Numbered from the stretch's first letter, positions 1-8,495 are shown. The stretch: 64,000 nt of DNA from Flavobacteriales bacterium ALC-1 (GCA_000171875.1 ABHI01000002.1:868001-932000); one strand, 5' to 3'. The notes: generated by a model not told the origin, from the letters alone. Numbers and translations are program-made.

Positions 1-215
1 ATATAGATAATGAAAACCAATTGATACCAAAAGAGAGTGTTAGCTTTTTAACAGGCTTTGTTAGCGGTTATGCTTGGGAATTAGAATCTATTGAAACAAA
101 AAGTCGCAAACCAAACGAGAAAGCTAAATTCACCGCAACCGGAATTTTAAAATGGAAGCTTTTTGGAATAAATGTGTACAATCAAAAGAAAACATTCAAC
201 GGCATTATAAATTGA
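1..215 (+). CDS. 3' end of an unrecognised protein (partial)
   Basis: The frame is open from the first bases of the window and ends at TGA (213-215). About 70 C-terminal residues are visible, so the gene starts outside the window. A TTG at 21 could be read as a start, but the frame continues upstream of it without a stop, so I treat it as internal. The visible tail is basic, with KWKLFGINVYNQKKTF near the end, and has no membrane segment. I do not recognise the family. A strong terminator follows within about 30 bp, so this is the last gene of its transcript. Confidence 0.6.
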   Translation, partial: IDNENQLIPKESVSFLTGFVSGYAWELESIETKSRKPNEKAKFTATGILKWKLFGINVYNQKKTFNGIIN

Positions 216-242
216 TTTCACATATATAAAGCGTAATAATCA

Positions 243-282
243 AAAAAGCACTTACCAATAGGCAAGTGCTTTTTCTTTTTCA
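243..282. terminator. bidirectional intrinsic terminator
   Basis: The inverted repeat AGCACTTACC / GGCAAGTGCT has one A-C mismatch. It is flanked by an A-run on the left and TTTTTCTTTTT on the right, so it can terminate the upstream + strand gene and also transcripts arriving from the fasciclin gene on the minus strand. Confidence 0.8.
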
Positions 283-310
283 TAACAATTTTAATTTATA
301 AAATTGTTAT
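282..310. repeat. AT-rich inverted repeat (12-bp stem)
   Basis: The arms AACAATTTTA and TAAAATTGTT pair perfectly around ATTTA, and two flanking base pairs extend the stem. It lies between the terminator and the 3' end of the fasciclin gene. It lacks its own T-tract in the minus direction and is probably an auxiliary 3'-end hairpin. Confidence 0.45.
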
Positions 311-391
311 TGCTATCAATCCATCTCCATCAACCAAATAAGATTAATAACTTTTGTAGTAATGCATCCACTATTAATACACTTAAAACTA

Positions 392-904
392 CTATTTAGG
401 CATTACTACAGTATCGATAATGTGTATAACGCCATTACTTGCTGCTACATCAGTCGCAGTAATTTCACTATAATTACCAGCTTGGTCCTTTAACCATATT
501 TTTCCATCTTTTTGCATTACGGTTAAGATGGTTCCGTTTAAAGCTTTCACTTCAACTTTACCTTTTCCTTTTTTTAATGCAGCTACCACATCACTAGCCA
601 TCAATTTACCAGGAATAACGTGATACGTTAAAATGTTAGATAAAGCATCTTTGTTCTCTGGCTTTAATAAATCTGTTAAGGCAGCTTTATCAATTTTTGC
701 AAAAGCACTATTTGTTGGCGCAAATACAGTAAAAGGCCCATCACCTTGTAAAGCGCCTACTAAATCAGCAGCTTTAAGCGCAGTGACTAGAGTTGAGAAA
801 TCCTCACTTCCTGCCGCAATATCTACAATTGTTTTTTGAGCTGTTGCTGTTTGTGTAAAAGTTAAGGCTACGAACGTTGTTAAAATAAAAACTAATTTTT
901 TCAT
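392..904 (-). CDS. secreted fasciclin (FAS1) domain protein
   Basis: A 170-residue protein. Residues 1-22 are a signal peptide (hydrophobic core, then TATAQ), so it is periplasmic or surface exposed. The rest is a single FAS1 domain. The first conserved segment is visible around GPFTVFAPTNSAFAKI, followed by ILTYHVIPGK, and the domain closes with GVIHIIDTVVMPK. FAS1 domains mediate adhesion or ligand binding, and single-domain secreted forms are common in Flavobacteriia. It is divergent from an ECF sigma/anti-sigma pair. I could not find a TAnnTTTG promoter upstream of it, which would be compatible with control by that sigma factor, but this is inference. The start at 904 gives a normal signal peptide. 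Confidence 0.93.
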   Translation of the reverse strand: MKKLVFILTTFVALTFTQTATAQKTIVDIAAGSEDFSTLVTALKAADLVGALQGDGPFTVFAPTNSAFAKIDKAALTDLLKPENKDALSNILTYHVIPGKLMASDVVAALKKGKGKVEVKALNGTILTVMQKDGKIWLKDQAGNYSEITATDVAASNGVIHIIDTVVMPK

Positions 905-985
905 GATTTTTTATATTATTGGTTAAACTAATTATGGCACTTATTTCGTTTTTGAAGTGCTTTCATTTATATTTACACAAGCAGG

Positions 986-1016
986 TTTGCTCTGGATGAG
1001 CAGTAGAATACTTTTA
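986..1016 (+). promoter_or_regulatory. Bacteroidota-type promoter of the sigma/anti-sigma operon
   Basis: TTTG (986-989) and TACTTTTA (1009-1016) are separated by 19 bp, matching the TTTG/TAnnTTTG pattern except for the last base. The ATG at 1034 lies 18 bp downstream. Confidence 0.45.
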
Positions 1017-1033
1017 GGAAATCTTTAACATTA

Positions 1034-1588
1034 ATGCAAAACGATAATAGTCTTATTCGAGATTTAAAAGCTAAGGATGAGCGTGCGTTGTCATTGCTTT
1101 ACGATAAATATTCTGGAGCTATATATAGTGTCATTCTAAAAATGATACGCGACGAGGGTAAAGCACAAAACTTACTACAAGACACCTTTATGACGGTTTG
1201 GGAAAAGGCAGAACGTTATGATGAAACTAAAGGGCGTTTTTACACATGGGTATATCGTATTGCTAAAAATAAAACCCTAAATGTGCTTAGAAAAACGGAT
1301 GTACTCATCCAAACCGATGATTTTAGTGTACATACTAATAAAGAAGATGCTATTAGTATAGAACCTGAGTATTTAGAACTCAATGGTGCGGTAACGACTT
1401 TAGATGCCCACCACAAAGAAGCCATTGAGCTTGTTTACTTTAAAGGTTTAACGCACAAGGAAGCACATCAACAAATGGATGTGCCTTTAGGAACATTTAA
1501 ATCTTACATACGTCAAGCTTTAAAACAGTTGAGAGAAACGTATGCTAAATCCCTAAGTTTAATATTACTAATACTAAATGCGCTATGA
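1034..1588 (+). CDS. ECF-type RNA polymerase sigma factor
   Basis: A 184-residue sigma-70 family factor with only regions 2 and 4. Region 2 runs from about residue 10 to 80, with LLYDKYSGAIYSVILKMI and the DTFMTVWEKA/GRFYTWVYRIAKN core. Region 4 runs from about 125 to 175 (AIELVYFKGLTHKEAHQQM, then LGTFKSYIRQALKQLRE, the -35 recognition helix). The length is typical of ECF factors. The stop overlaps the start of the anti-sigma gene (ATGA), indicating translational coupling. The pairing with an RskA-type anti-sigma factor and a divergent fasciclin gene resembles the SigK group, but the Flavobacteriia equivalent has no name I can assign. Confidence 0.93.
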   Translation: MQNDNSLIRDLKAKDERALSLLYDKYSGAIYSVILKMIRDEGKAQNLLQDTFMTVWEKAERYDETKGRFYTWVYRIAKNKTLNVLRKTDVLIQTDDFSVHTNKEDAISIEPEYLELNGAVTTLDAHHKEAIELVYFKGLTHKEAHQQMDVPLGTFKSYIRQALKQLRETYAKSLSLILLILNAL

Positions 1589-2376
1589 TGATGGATAAGA
1601 AGACGCTGTTAGAAAATGGATTACTAGAGCAATATGTGCTCGGAGAACTCAACACAGAACAATGTGAGCAGATTGAGCAGTTGCTAGCATCTGATGTAGA
1701 ACTTAAAGCTCATTTTGATCAACTTGAAGCGGATTTTGAAAACTTAGGCTTAGAAAATGCGATTCCTCCACCTGCACTTGTAAAATCAAAACTCTTAAAA
1801 GACCTAAAGACGACACCAAATGAAACACCTAAAGTTGTAACACTTAATAAAAACAATAACACAAAGGTTTATTTAGGGATTGCTGCAAGTGTAGCTGCTC
1901 TACTAATGATAGGAAGTTTTTGGATGTACTCTCAGCTTAATGATGTAAAGGAACAGTTGCAAATTGTTGAAATGAACAATACAGAACTCAACTCAACTAT
2001 TGAAGTTTTAAATGTAAAGTTGAAAGAAAATAACGCATCTTTTAATGCCATTATAAATCCGGATACAGAACAATATATTTTAAAAGGCAATGCCTTATCT
2101 CCTGAAGCTAAAGTAGTAAGTTACGTGAATCATAAATCTAAATCTGTAATTATTAACACAGAGCGCTTACCAGAATTAGATGCAGACCACGATTACCAAA
2201 TGTGGGCCGATGTAGAAGGTGAAATGATCAATATGGGAGTGATTTCTAAAGACAAGACCATTATGACCATGGCGTATATAGACGATGCTGAATCTTTAAA
2301 TATAACTATAGAGCCACTAGGTGGTAATGACCATCCTACAGTAGAGCGACTGGTGACTAATGTGTATTTAAGGTAA
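1585..2376 (+). CDS. RskA-family anti-sigma factor
   Basis: A 263-residue, single-pass membrane protein. The cytoplasmic N-terminal part (about 1-75: ENGLLEQYVLGELNTEQCEQ) resembles the zinc-less anti-sigma domain that binds region 2/4 of the partner sigma. A membrane helix at about 94-115 (YLGIAASVAALLMIGSFW) is followed by a short coiled coil and a C-terminal RskA domain (YQMWADVEGEMINMGVI, then the LNITIEPLGGNDHPT signature, ending YLR). It overlaps the sigma gene by 4 bp, and the next gene starts 6 bp after its stop. Three consecutive in-frame ATGs make the exact start uncertain. It presumably sequesters the sigma factor until an envelope signal arrives. Confidence 0.9.
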   Translation: MMMDKKTLLENGLLEQYVLGELNTEQCEQIEQLLASDVELKAHFDQLEADFENLGLENAIPPPALVKSKLLKDLKTTPNETPKVVTLNKNNNTKVYLGIAASVAALLMIGSFWMYSQLNDVKEQLQIVEMNNTELNSTIEVLNVKLKENNASFNAIINPDTEQYILKGNALSPEAKVVSYVNHKSKSVIINTERLPELDADHDYQMWADVEGEMINMGVISKDKTIMTMAYIDDAESLNITIEPLGGNDHPTVERLVTNVYLR

Positions 2377-2382
2377 CAGATT

Positions 2383-3933
2383 ATGGTAAAATTTATATCA
2401 TCAATTCTAAAATTCAATTTTTTTTTCTTACTCTTTTTATTTGTACTAATGGCTTGTAATAACGAAGAGAAAGCGACACCAGAAACAGACTTCTGTTCTA
2501 AGATACATAGAGACGATAGTACTTCATTATCTAAAGCGCTAGAAGATGTTGCCGAACAGATGGAAACCCAAACAGGGGTTTATGTTTTAGAAGATGGAAG
2601 CGGTTCTATGGTAGCTAGAGCATGGCTAACTGAATATGCTGAAAAAACGATCGACATTCAGTATTTTATTTTTTCTATGGATAATGTCGGACTCATTGCG
2701 TGTGATTATTTAGTAAGAGCTGCAGATAGAGGAGTTAAAGTGAGAATTATAGTTGATGATATTATGGTGGATGCAGATATCCAAGATATTCTAACCTTTG
2801 CATCGCACGAAAACATTACGGTGAAGATTTATAATCCTGGTGTTAATTTAGGAAAGAATATTTTTAGTAAACTAGCAAAGTTCGCGACTGATTTTAGAGG
2901 TGCCAATCAACGTATGCACAACAAAACCTTTATCGTTGATGGAAAAGTAGTGATTACTGGAGGTCGTAATATTGCAGACGAATATTTTGATTATGATCAC
3001 GAGTATAATTTTAGAGATAGAGATATCTTATTATTAGGTGAAGTGTCTAAAAAAGTAGATGGATCTTTTAATAAATTCTGGGATAGTGAGCTAAGCATAG
3101 ATGTAAATGAGGTCGTAGACGACGAACCTAAACATATAAATGCTGAGAATAAATTTGATAAACTTCACGAATATGCTTGTAATCCAGAAAACTTTTGGCC
3201 ACAAGTAAGAGAACGTATCGCAACATTACCACAAACTTTTGAAACGATAAAAGCCTCAGGAAAACTAGTTTGGTTAGATGATATAGAATTTGTCTCAGAC
3301 GATCCAGGAAAAAATGATGGAGAAAGTGGTTTAGGTGGAGGTGGAATTTCAACTGACGCTTTAGTAGAATTAGTGAACAATGCAGAATCGTCGATAGAGA
3401 TTCAGACTCCGTATTTAATTACCACTGAATTAGCTCAAAATTTATTTCGAAAAGCTGTAGAGCGTGGAGTGAAAATTAGAATACTCACCAATAGTTTAGC
3501 ATCTACAGATAATGTAGAAGCCTTTAGTAGTTACCAAACCGATAGAGAAACCTTACTAAAAACTGGCGTGAGAATTTTTGAGTTTAGACCTGATGCTGCA
3601 GAACGTACAAAAATAATGACTGGCGAACTACAAGAAAAATTAGATCATAAACCCATATTTGGATTGCATTCCAAGTCCATGGTTATCGATGATAAAATAA
3701 CAGTAATTGGTACCTTTAATGTTGATCCAAGAAGTGCTAATCTTAATACTGAATGTGTTGTCATTGTAAATTCTGAAGCCATTTCTAAAGGTGTTTTAGC
3801 AGGTATGGAAATAGAGTTTCAACCCGAGAATTCTTGGGAAACCACCTTAGATTTTAACCCAGATTCTGAAGTTGGTAAATACAAACGTTTAAAAACTTGG
3901 ACACGTAAAATATTACCTAAGTCTATTTTATAG
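2383..3933 (+). CDS. phospholipase D-like lipoprotein (cardiolipin synthase ClsC-like)
   Basis: A 516-residue protein with a lipoprotein signal (hydrophobic stretch to LMAC, Cys at about 25). It has two PLD phosphodiesterase motifs: HNKTFIVDGKVVITGGRN in the first half and HSKSMVIDDKITVIGTFN in the second, each with the H-x-K-x4-D core. The bilobed PLD superfamily includes cardiolipin synthases that join or transfer phosphatidyl groups. The architecture is closest to E. coli YmdC/ClsC, but nuclease or phospholipase activity is also possible. The lipoprotein anchor puts it at the outer membrane or periplasm. It begins 6 bp after the anti-sigma stop and so is probably co-transcribed with the sigma operon. 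Confidence 0.85.
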   Translation: MVKFISSILKFNFFFLLFLFVLMACNNEEKATPETDFCSKIHRDDSTSLSKALEDVAEQMETQTGVYVLEDGSGSMVARAWLTEYAEKTIDIQYFIFSMDNVGLIACDYLVRAADRGVKVRIIVDDIMVDADIQDILTFASHENITVKIYNPGVNLGKNIFSKLAKFATDFRGANQRMHNKTFIVDGKVVITGGRNIADEYFDYDHEYNFRDRDILLLGEVSKKVDGSFNKFWDSELSIDVNEVVDDEPKHINAENKFDKLHEYACNPENFWPQVRERIATLPQTFETIKASGKLVWLDDIEFVSDDPGKNDGESGLGGGGISTDALVELVNNAESSIEIQTPYLITTELAQNLFRKAVERGVKIRILTNSLASTDNVEAFSSYQTDRETLLKTGVRIFEFRPDAAERTKIMTGELQEKLDHKPIFGLHSKSMVIDDKITVIGTFNVDPRSANLNTECVVIVNSEAISKGVLAGMEIEFQPENSWETTLDFNPDSEVGKYKRLKTWTRKILPKSIL

Positions 3934-3979
3934 ATAAAGCCAAAAATCAATTAGAATAAATAATTTAAAAAACATAAAA

Positions 3980-4816
3980 ATGAGAACAGATTTTAAATAC
4001 ACTTTATTCCTAGTAGTGTTGTTATCATTATACTGTTGCAATCAGAATAAAGAGGTTCTGGATAGTGTAGAAGAAGAGCGTCAAAAAATTGAGATGGTCA
4101 CCAATTATGGTACTATGGTTATAGAACTCTATAATGAAACTCCATTACATCGCGATAATTTTATCAATCTTTCTAAGCATAAGGCTTTTGACAGTTTACT
4201 ATTTCATCGTGTTATCAATACATTTATGATTCAAGGGGGTGATCCGGATAGTAGAAATGCAAAGCCCAATGATACCATTGGTGAAGGGGATGCTCCATAT
4301 GTAGTAAATGCAGAATTCAATTCAGAGTTATTTCATAAAAAAGGGGTGTTGGCTGCAGCTAGAGATGACCATCCTCTTAGGTCGTCGAGTGCGATGCAAT
4401 TCTATATTGTACAAGGAAAAGTATTTAACGATAGCCTTTTAGATAGAGCTCAAATACGGATTAATAAAAATCTAGCAAGAGAGCATTATAGAACTGATAT
4501 AACTAAAAAAACATTAATGGATTCACTACAATATGCAAGTAAAAATGACCATATGGAATCTTACTACGCATTAATAGATAGTATCTATAGCTTAGCAAAA
4601 GCAGATGCTAATTTTAAGCCTTATGTGATTCCTGATAAACATCGCGAAGTTTATAAAACGATTGGAGGTACACCACATTTAGATCAGAACTATACCGTTT
4701 TTGGTGAATTAGTAAAAGGTATAGATGTTGTAGATGCTATTGCGAGCGTTGAAACATCTCCTCTAGACAGACCTAAAACAGATGTTGTCATTATATCAGT
4801 TAGAGTATTAGAGTAA
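3980..4816 (+). CDS. cyclophilin-type peptidyl-prolyl isomerase, lipoprotein
   Basis: A 278-residue protein with a lipoprotein signal peptide (VLLSLYCC). The cyclophilin fold is recognisable from VTNYGTMVIELYNETPLHRDNF, FHRVINTFMIQGGDP (the active-site FHRvi..fMiQGGD motif), SSAMQFYIVQG and YTVFGELVKGIDVVDAI. Between the QFYIVQG strand and the GGTPHLDQNYTVFGE strand there is an extra block of about 75 residues, rich in charged and Tyr residues, absent from minimal cyclophilins. It probably assists folding of secreted or outer-membrane proteins. It is 46 bp downstream of the PLD gene on the same strand. Confidence 0.9.
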   Translation: MRTDFKYTLFLVVLLSLYCCNQNKEVLDSVEEERQKIEMVTNYGTMVIELYNETPLHRDNFINLSKHKAFDSLLFHRVINTFMIQGGDPDSRNAKPNDTIGEGDAPYVVNAEFNSELFHKKGVLAAARDDHPLRSSSAMQFYIVQGKVFNDSLLDRAQIRINKNLAREHYRTDITKKTLMDSLQYASKNDHMESYYALIDSIYSLAKADANFKPYVIPDKHREVYKTIGGTPHLDQNYTVFGELVKGIDVVDAIASVETSPLDRPKTDVVIISVRVLE

Positions 4817-4832
4817 ATCATAATATAATTAC

Positions 4833-5057
4833 ATGAAATTAAATTTATTGTCGTGTGATGCGCAACGACCAGATAAAAGAGCGATAGCCAAATGTATTAC
4901 AGAGATTTCGTCTAACAGTAATGCATCCTTAGCCAATGAAATTACAGCTATTCTTTTAGAAGGAGATGCTGTAGATATTGAGGTTGATGATAAAAATTCT
5001 GGTTCTGCTTTACGAGCATTACGAAAACTAAGTATTGACTATAACATCATGGAATAA
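4833..5057 (+). CDS. small conserved-looking protein, possibly L7/L12-CTD-like
   Basis: A 74-residue acidic protein, 16 bp after the cyclophilin gene. It has no signal peptide or membrane segment. The pattern of a helix (KRAIAKCITEIS), a second helix (ASLANEITAILLEG), a strand (DAVDIEVD) and a last helix/strand (SALRALRKLSIDYNIM) resembles the small alpha/beta fold of ribosomal protein L7/L12 C-terminal and ClpS-like domains. That is a pattern judgement only. Its stop is 12 bp from the convergent epimerase gene. Function unknown. Confidence 0.6.
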   Translation: MKLNLLSCDAQRPDKRAIAKCITEISSNSNASLANEITAILLEGDAVDIEVDDKNSGSALRALRKLSIDYNIME

Positions 5058-5069
5058 ACATATGAAAGC

Positions 5070-5975
5070 CTATACCAACAAATCTTCTAAAGCAGGTCTC
5101 AAATTCGCATACTTAAAATGAAAACCTTTGGCTTCAATTTTTTGAGAACTGACGCGCTGACTTTCAAATAAAAGCATATGCATTTCTCCAAGAATTAATT
5201 TCATTACAAACCTTGGGATGTTGGGTAAGATTAGAGGTCTTTGTAAAACACTCGCAGTTATTTTTGTAAATTCTTTGTTACTTACTGCATTTGGCGCCAC
5301 TCCATTGTAAATGCCTTCTAAATTATTTTGCAAGGCAAATACAAATAAAGAAGCTAAATCTTTAACATGAATCCAGCTTTGCCATTGTTTGCCATTTCCA
5401 AAAGCTGCTCCAGCACCAAACTTTATCGGTTTTATAATTTCTGGAAGTGCCCCGCTTTTTCTTGCTAAAACTAAACCAATTCTAATTTTAACAACTTTAC
5501 AACCTAAACGTTTAAAACCATCAATTGCCGTTTCCCATTGCGCCACTACTTTTCCTAAAAATGATTCTGAAACTTCTTTGTGAGTTTCCTCGTAGTAATT
5601 TGTTAAACTTGTTGGATATATGCCAATAGCACTAGCAGAAACTACATGCTCTATGGAATAGTTGTGCTTTTTTATAGTGTCTTGTAGTAGCTGAGCAGTT
5701 TTAGTTCGGCTTTCAAGAACTTCTTTTTTATAAGCATCAGTCCAGCGTTTAGAAATTGAAGCACCAACCATATTGATGATTGTAGAAACGCCTTCAAAAC
5801 ATCTATGATCTATCTCTTGGTTATTAGGATTCCAATAAAAACCTTTGTAGTTCACTTCAGTACTTAATTTAGTTTTTGAAGTTGTTAAATAATGAATGTT
5901 GATGCCTTCATCATGACATTGTTTTACAATCTCCTGCCCAATTAATCCTGTCGCTCCTGTAATTAAAACGGTCAT
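5070..5975 (-). CDS. TIGR01777-type NAD(P)-dependent epimerase (YfcH/SDR39U1 family)
   Basis: A 301-residue extended short-chain dehydrogenase. The N-terminal Rossmann motif is ITGATGLIGQEIV (residues 5-17). Other family segments are IINMVGASISKRWTDAYKKE, SASAIGIYP and WQSWIHVKDLASLFVFAL. The last 50 residues form the DUF1731 tail (LPNIPRFVMKLILGEM...LRPALEDLL). The substrate of the family is unknown. It lies downstream of trpF on the same strand (53 bp), where trpB and trpA would often be, and could be read from the trp transcript. Confidence 0.92.
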   Translation of the reverse strand: MTVLITGATGLIGQEIVKQCHDEGINIHYLTTSKTKLSTEVNYKGFYWNPNNQEIDHRCFEGVSTIINMVGASISKRWTDAYKKEVLESRTKTAQLLQDTIKKHNYSIEHVVSASAIGIYPTSLTNYYEETHKEVSESFLGKVVAQWETAIDGFKRLGCKVVKIRIGLVLARKSGALPEIIKPIKFGAGAAFGNGKQWQSWIHVKDLASLFVFALQNNLEGIYNGVAPNAVSNKEFTKITASVLQRPLILPNIPRFVMKLILGEMHMLLFESQRVSSQKIEAKGFHFKYANLRPALEDLLV

Positions 5976-6028
5976 TTTTCTTTTTATGTAAAGATACGAA
6001 AGGTAAGAAGCGTAGGTGTAGACTTTAA

Positions 6029-6703
6029 TTAGGATTTAACGTTTGTGATGATGCTGTCTTTAAACTGTTCTATTGATTCAATATTTTTTAATCCAGCTTC
6101 AATTTCAAACCTGCTATTAACATCTATGGCATAGCAATATTTTGAAGCAGGACTTTCTTTAAACTTTTTAATCTTTTCAGTTTCGTCTAACCCAATACCT
6201 CCACTTAAAAAATAAGGTTTTGTAGAAGGATAGTTTTTGAGCACATCCCAATTAAAAGTATAACCATTTCCACCTGGTAATTTTCCTTTGGTATCGAATA
6301 AGTAATAGTCGCAGACTTCTTCGTAATCATTTAGTACAGAAAAATCAAACTCATCCTTAATTGAAAAGACTTTAATGATTTCAAATTTATAGGGGATAAA
6401 CTCATTCTTGCTGATTTGAGTTTCTAATATGGCTTCTTTTAATGCTTTACAATAACCAGGACTTTCTTTACCATGAAGTTGAATAGCATTTAATGAATGC
6501 GCCATTATTTGATGAAGTACTTGTGATGCTGACGCATCAACAAAAACACCTGTTTTTTTAATTGTTTTTGGCAACTTAGGAATAGGACCTTCAAAATATC
6601 GAGTAGATTTATCATAAAATATAAAACCCAAATAGTCAGGTTGCAGATTTGCAACAGCTTCTATATTGTTTTTATACCTCATTCCGCAAACCTTCAGTTT
6701 CAT
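6029..6703 (-). CDS. trpF: phosphoribosylanthranilate isomerase
   Basis: A 224-residue TIM barrel catalysing the Amadori rearrangement of N-(5-phosphoribosyl)anthranilate to CdRP. Family motifs are KVCGMRYKNNIEAV (catalytic Cys near residue 6), DYLGFIFYDKSTRYF, TGVFVDA, AIQLHGKESPGYC, YYLFDTKGKLPGGNG (catalytic Asp) and FLSGGIG (phosphate binding). The ATG overlaps the trpC stop by 4 bp, indicating tight coupling. Length is normal for the family. Confidence 0.96.
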   Translation of the reverse strand: MKLKVCGMRYKNNIEAVANLQPDYLGFIFYDKSTRYFEGPIPKLPKTIKKTGVFVDASASQVLHQIMAHSLNAIQLHGKESPGYCKALKEAILETQISKNEFIPYKFEIIKVFSIKDEFDFSVLNDYEEVCDYYLFDTKGKLPGGNGYTFNWDVLKNYPSTKPYFLSGGIGLDETEKIKKFKESPASKYCYAIDVNSRFEIEAGLKNIESIEQFKDSIITNVKS

Positions 6704-7488
6704 GATTCTAAAGTTTTAATAAATGCTGCGGCACTTTCACCAGGATTATCAGTTTTCATAAAGTTCTCTCCTATTAAGAAACCTTTATAACCATAAGGTT
6801 GTAATTCTTTTATAGCTTCAACTGAGCTAATTCCACTTTCTGAAACCTTTACAAAATCATTAGGTATGTGTTCACTTAGTTGCTTTGAAGTTTCTAAATT
6901 GACTTCAAAGGTTTTAAGATTTCTATTATTAATACCTAACATATCTAAAGAAGGCATAATAGATTTCCGTAACTCTTCTTCATTATGTACTTCGAGTAAT
7001 ACATCGAGATTCAGACTTTTTGCCAACTCTGAAAATTGTTTAATTTCTTGTTTGGTTAAAATTGCAGCGATTAATAAAATAACATCAGCTCCGTAAGCTT
7101 TTGCTTCTATGATTTGATAATTATCTATAATAAATTCTTTTCTCAGAAGCGGTAAATTACAACTTGCTCTAGCTATAATTAAATCGTCAAGAGAGCCACC
7201 AAAGTATTTACCATCTGTTAATACAGACATGCCGCAAACTCCTGCATTTTCATAACCATTTGCTACATCCTTAACATTCAAATCTTGATTGATTACAGAT
7301 TTAGATGGTGAGCGTCTTTTATGTTCTGCTATAATGCCAGAGTTACTTTGTCTTAAGTTTTGTGCAAGTGAGTTTGTTTTACGTTCAAATAAAACGGATT
7401 GTTCTAATTGACTTATTGGAATTAGTGATTTTCGTATATCAACTTCCCTCCTTTTATCTATTACTATTTTGTCTAAAATATTCATCAA
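6700..7488 (-). CDS. trpC: indole-3-glycerol phosphate synthase
   Basis: A 262-residue TIM barrel converting CdRP to indole-3-glycerol phosphate. Typical segments are IIAEHKRRSPSK (catalytic Lys), VCGMSVLTDGKYFGGSLDDL, LPLLRKEFIIDNYQI, GADVILLIAAIL, LLEVHNEEEL, LGINNRNLKTFEVN and VKVSESGISS followed by GFLIGENFM. It overlaps both neighbours by 4 bp (trpD stop and trpF start), so trpD-trpC-trpF is one translationally coupled block. Confidence 0.96.
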   Translation of the reverse strand: MMNILDKIVIDKRREVDIRKSLIPISQLEQSVLFERKTNSLAQNLRQSNSGIIAEHKRRSPSKSVINQDLNVKDVANGYENAGVCGMSVLTDGKYFGGSLDDLIIARASCNLPLLRKEFIIDNYQIIEAKAYGADVILLIAAILTKQEIKQFSELAKSLNLDVLLEVHNEEELRKSIMPSLDMLGINNRNLKTFEVNLETSKQLSEHIPNDFVKVSESGISSVEAIKELQPYGYKGFLIGENFMKTDNPGESAAAFIKTLES

Positions 7489-8474
7489 CTCAACTCAATT
7501 AATTTATCTAAACTCTTTTTTGCATTACCATTTAGTAAAGCTTCTTTTGCCAAATGGAAACCTTCATTGTGCGAAACCTGTTTCGCAGTTGCAATTGCTA
7601 AGCCGGCATTGGCGCAAACCACATTATTTTGTGCTTCGGTACCTTTTCCATCTATAATATTCTTAAAAATCACAGCAGCTCCTTTTATAGTTTTGCCTCC
7701 AAAAATTTCAGCTTGATTAATTTGCGAAACGCCTAAATCTTTTGGTTCGAATAAAGTCTCTGTAGCATTTGAAATAACTTTAGTTTTTCCGGTTAAAGAA
7801 ATTTCATCATAGCCATCTAAAGCATGAACTACCGCATAGTTTTTATCAGACTCTTGATATAAATAACCATATAGTCTCAACAACTCGAGGTTAAAAACTC
7901 CGACCATCTGGTTTTTAGGAAATACAGGATTCACCATTGGCCCTAACATATTGAAAAATGTTTTTACTCCTAATTCCTTACGGATTGGAGCTACATTTTT
8001 CATAGCTGGATGAAAAAGAGGTGCATGTAAAATACAAATACCGGCTTGGTCTATACTTCGTTTTAAAAAATCAATATCGTTTGTAAATTTTATGCCTAAA
8101 TATTCCATGACATTAGATGAGCCACATGCTGATGACACACCATAATTGCCGTGTTTTGTGACATGAATTCCTGCGCCAGCTGTAACAAATGATGATAAGG
8201 TTGATATGTTGAAGGTGTCTTTTCCATCTCCACCTGTTCCACACAAATCTATGGTGTTGTAATCATCTAAATCTACACGAATACATAGTTCTAATAAAGC
8301 ATCTCTAAAACCTCTAAGTTCTTCTAACGTTATACTACGCATCATATATACAGTAAGGAATGAAGCAATTTGACTTTGATTATATTTACCTTCAGATATA
8401 TTAACTAATACATTTTTAGCTTCGTCACTAGATATACTCTCTTGATTAATTAGTCTGTTTAATAGTTGTTTCAT
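7485..8474 (-). CDS. trpD: anthranilate phosphoribosyltransferase
   Basis: A 329-residue enzyme transferring phosphoribose from PRPP to anthranilate. The glycosyltransferase signature DLCGTGGDGKDTFNISTLSS (PRPP loop) is present, followed by KHGNYGVSSACGSSNVMEYLG, FLHAPLFHPAMKNVAPIRKELG-type residues and FFNMLGPMVNP. The frame is open up to an ATG at 8546, but I chose the ATG at 8474 (MKQLLNRLINQE). The family begins here, and the extra 24 codons are read through a GCTCGC-GAAA-GCGAGT hairpin and basic sequence unlike the family. There are 376 bp between this start and the trpG stop, unusual for a trp operon. Confidence 0.95.
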   Translation of the reverse strand: MKQLLNRLINQESISSDEAKNVLVNISEGKYNQSQIASFLTVYMMRSITLEELRGFRDALLELCIRVDLDDYNTIDLCGTGGDGKDTFNISTLSSFVTAGAGIHVTKHGNYGVSSACGSSNVMEYLGIKFTNDIDFLKRSIDQAGICILHAPLFHPAMKNVAPIRKELGVKTFFNMLGPMVNPVFPKNQMVGVFNLELLRLYGYLYQESDKNYAVVHALDGYDEISLTGKTKVISNATETLFEPKDLGVSQINQAEIFGGKTIKGAAVIFKNIIDGKGTEAQNNVVCANAGLAIATAKQVSHNEGFHLAKEALLNGNAKKSLDKLIELS

Positions 8475-8481
8475 TTTTATG

Positions 8482-8495
8482 CTCGCGAAAGCGAG
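8482..8495. repeat. short hairpin CTCGC-GAAA-GCGAG before trpD
   Basis: A five-base-pair GC stem with a GAAA (GNRA) loop in otherwise AT-rich DNA, 8 bp upstream of the trpD ATG. Sequences of the CTTTCGCGAAAG type recur in many Flavobacteriaceae genomes in my general knowledge. Whether this is a dispersed element here needs a genome-wide count. Confidence 0.4.

Noticed and set aside
3128-3380. Two overlapping minus-strand frames within the PLD gene
   Set aside because: They overlap each other and a well-supported gene, and their composition is not protein-like.
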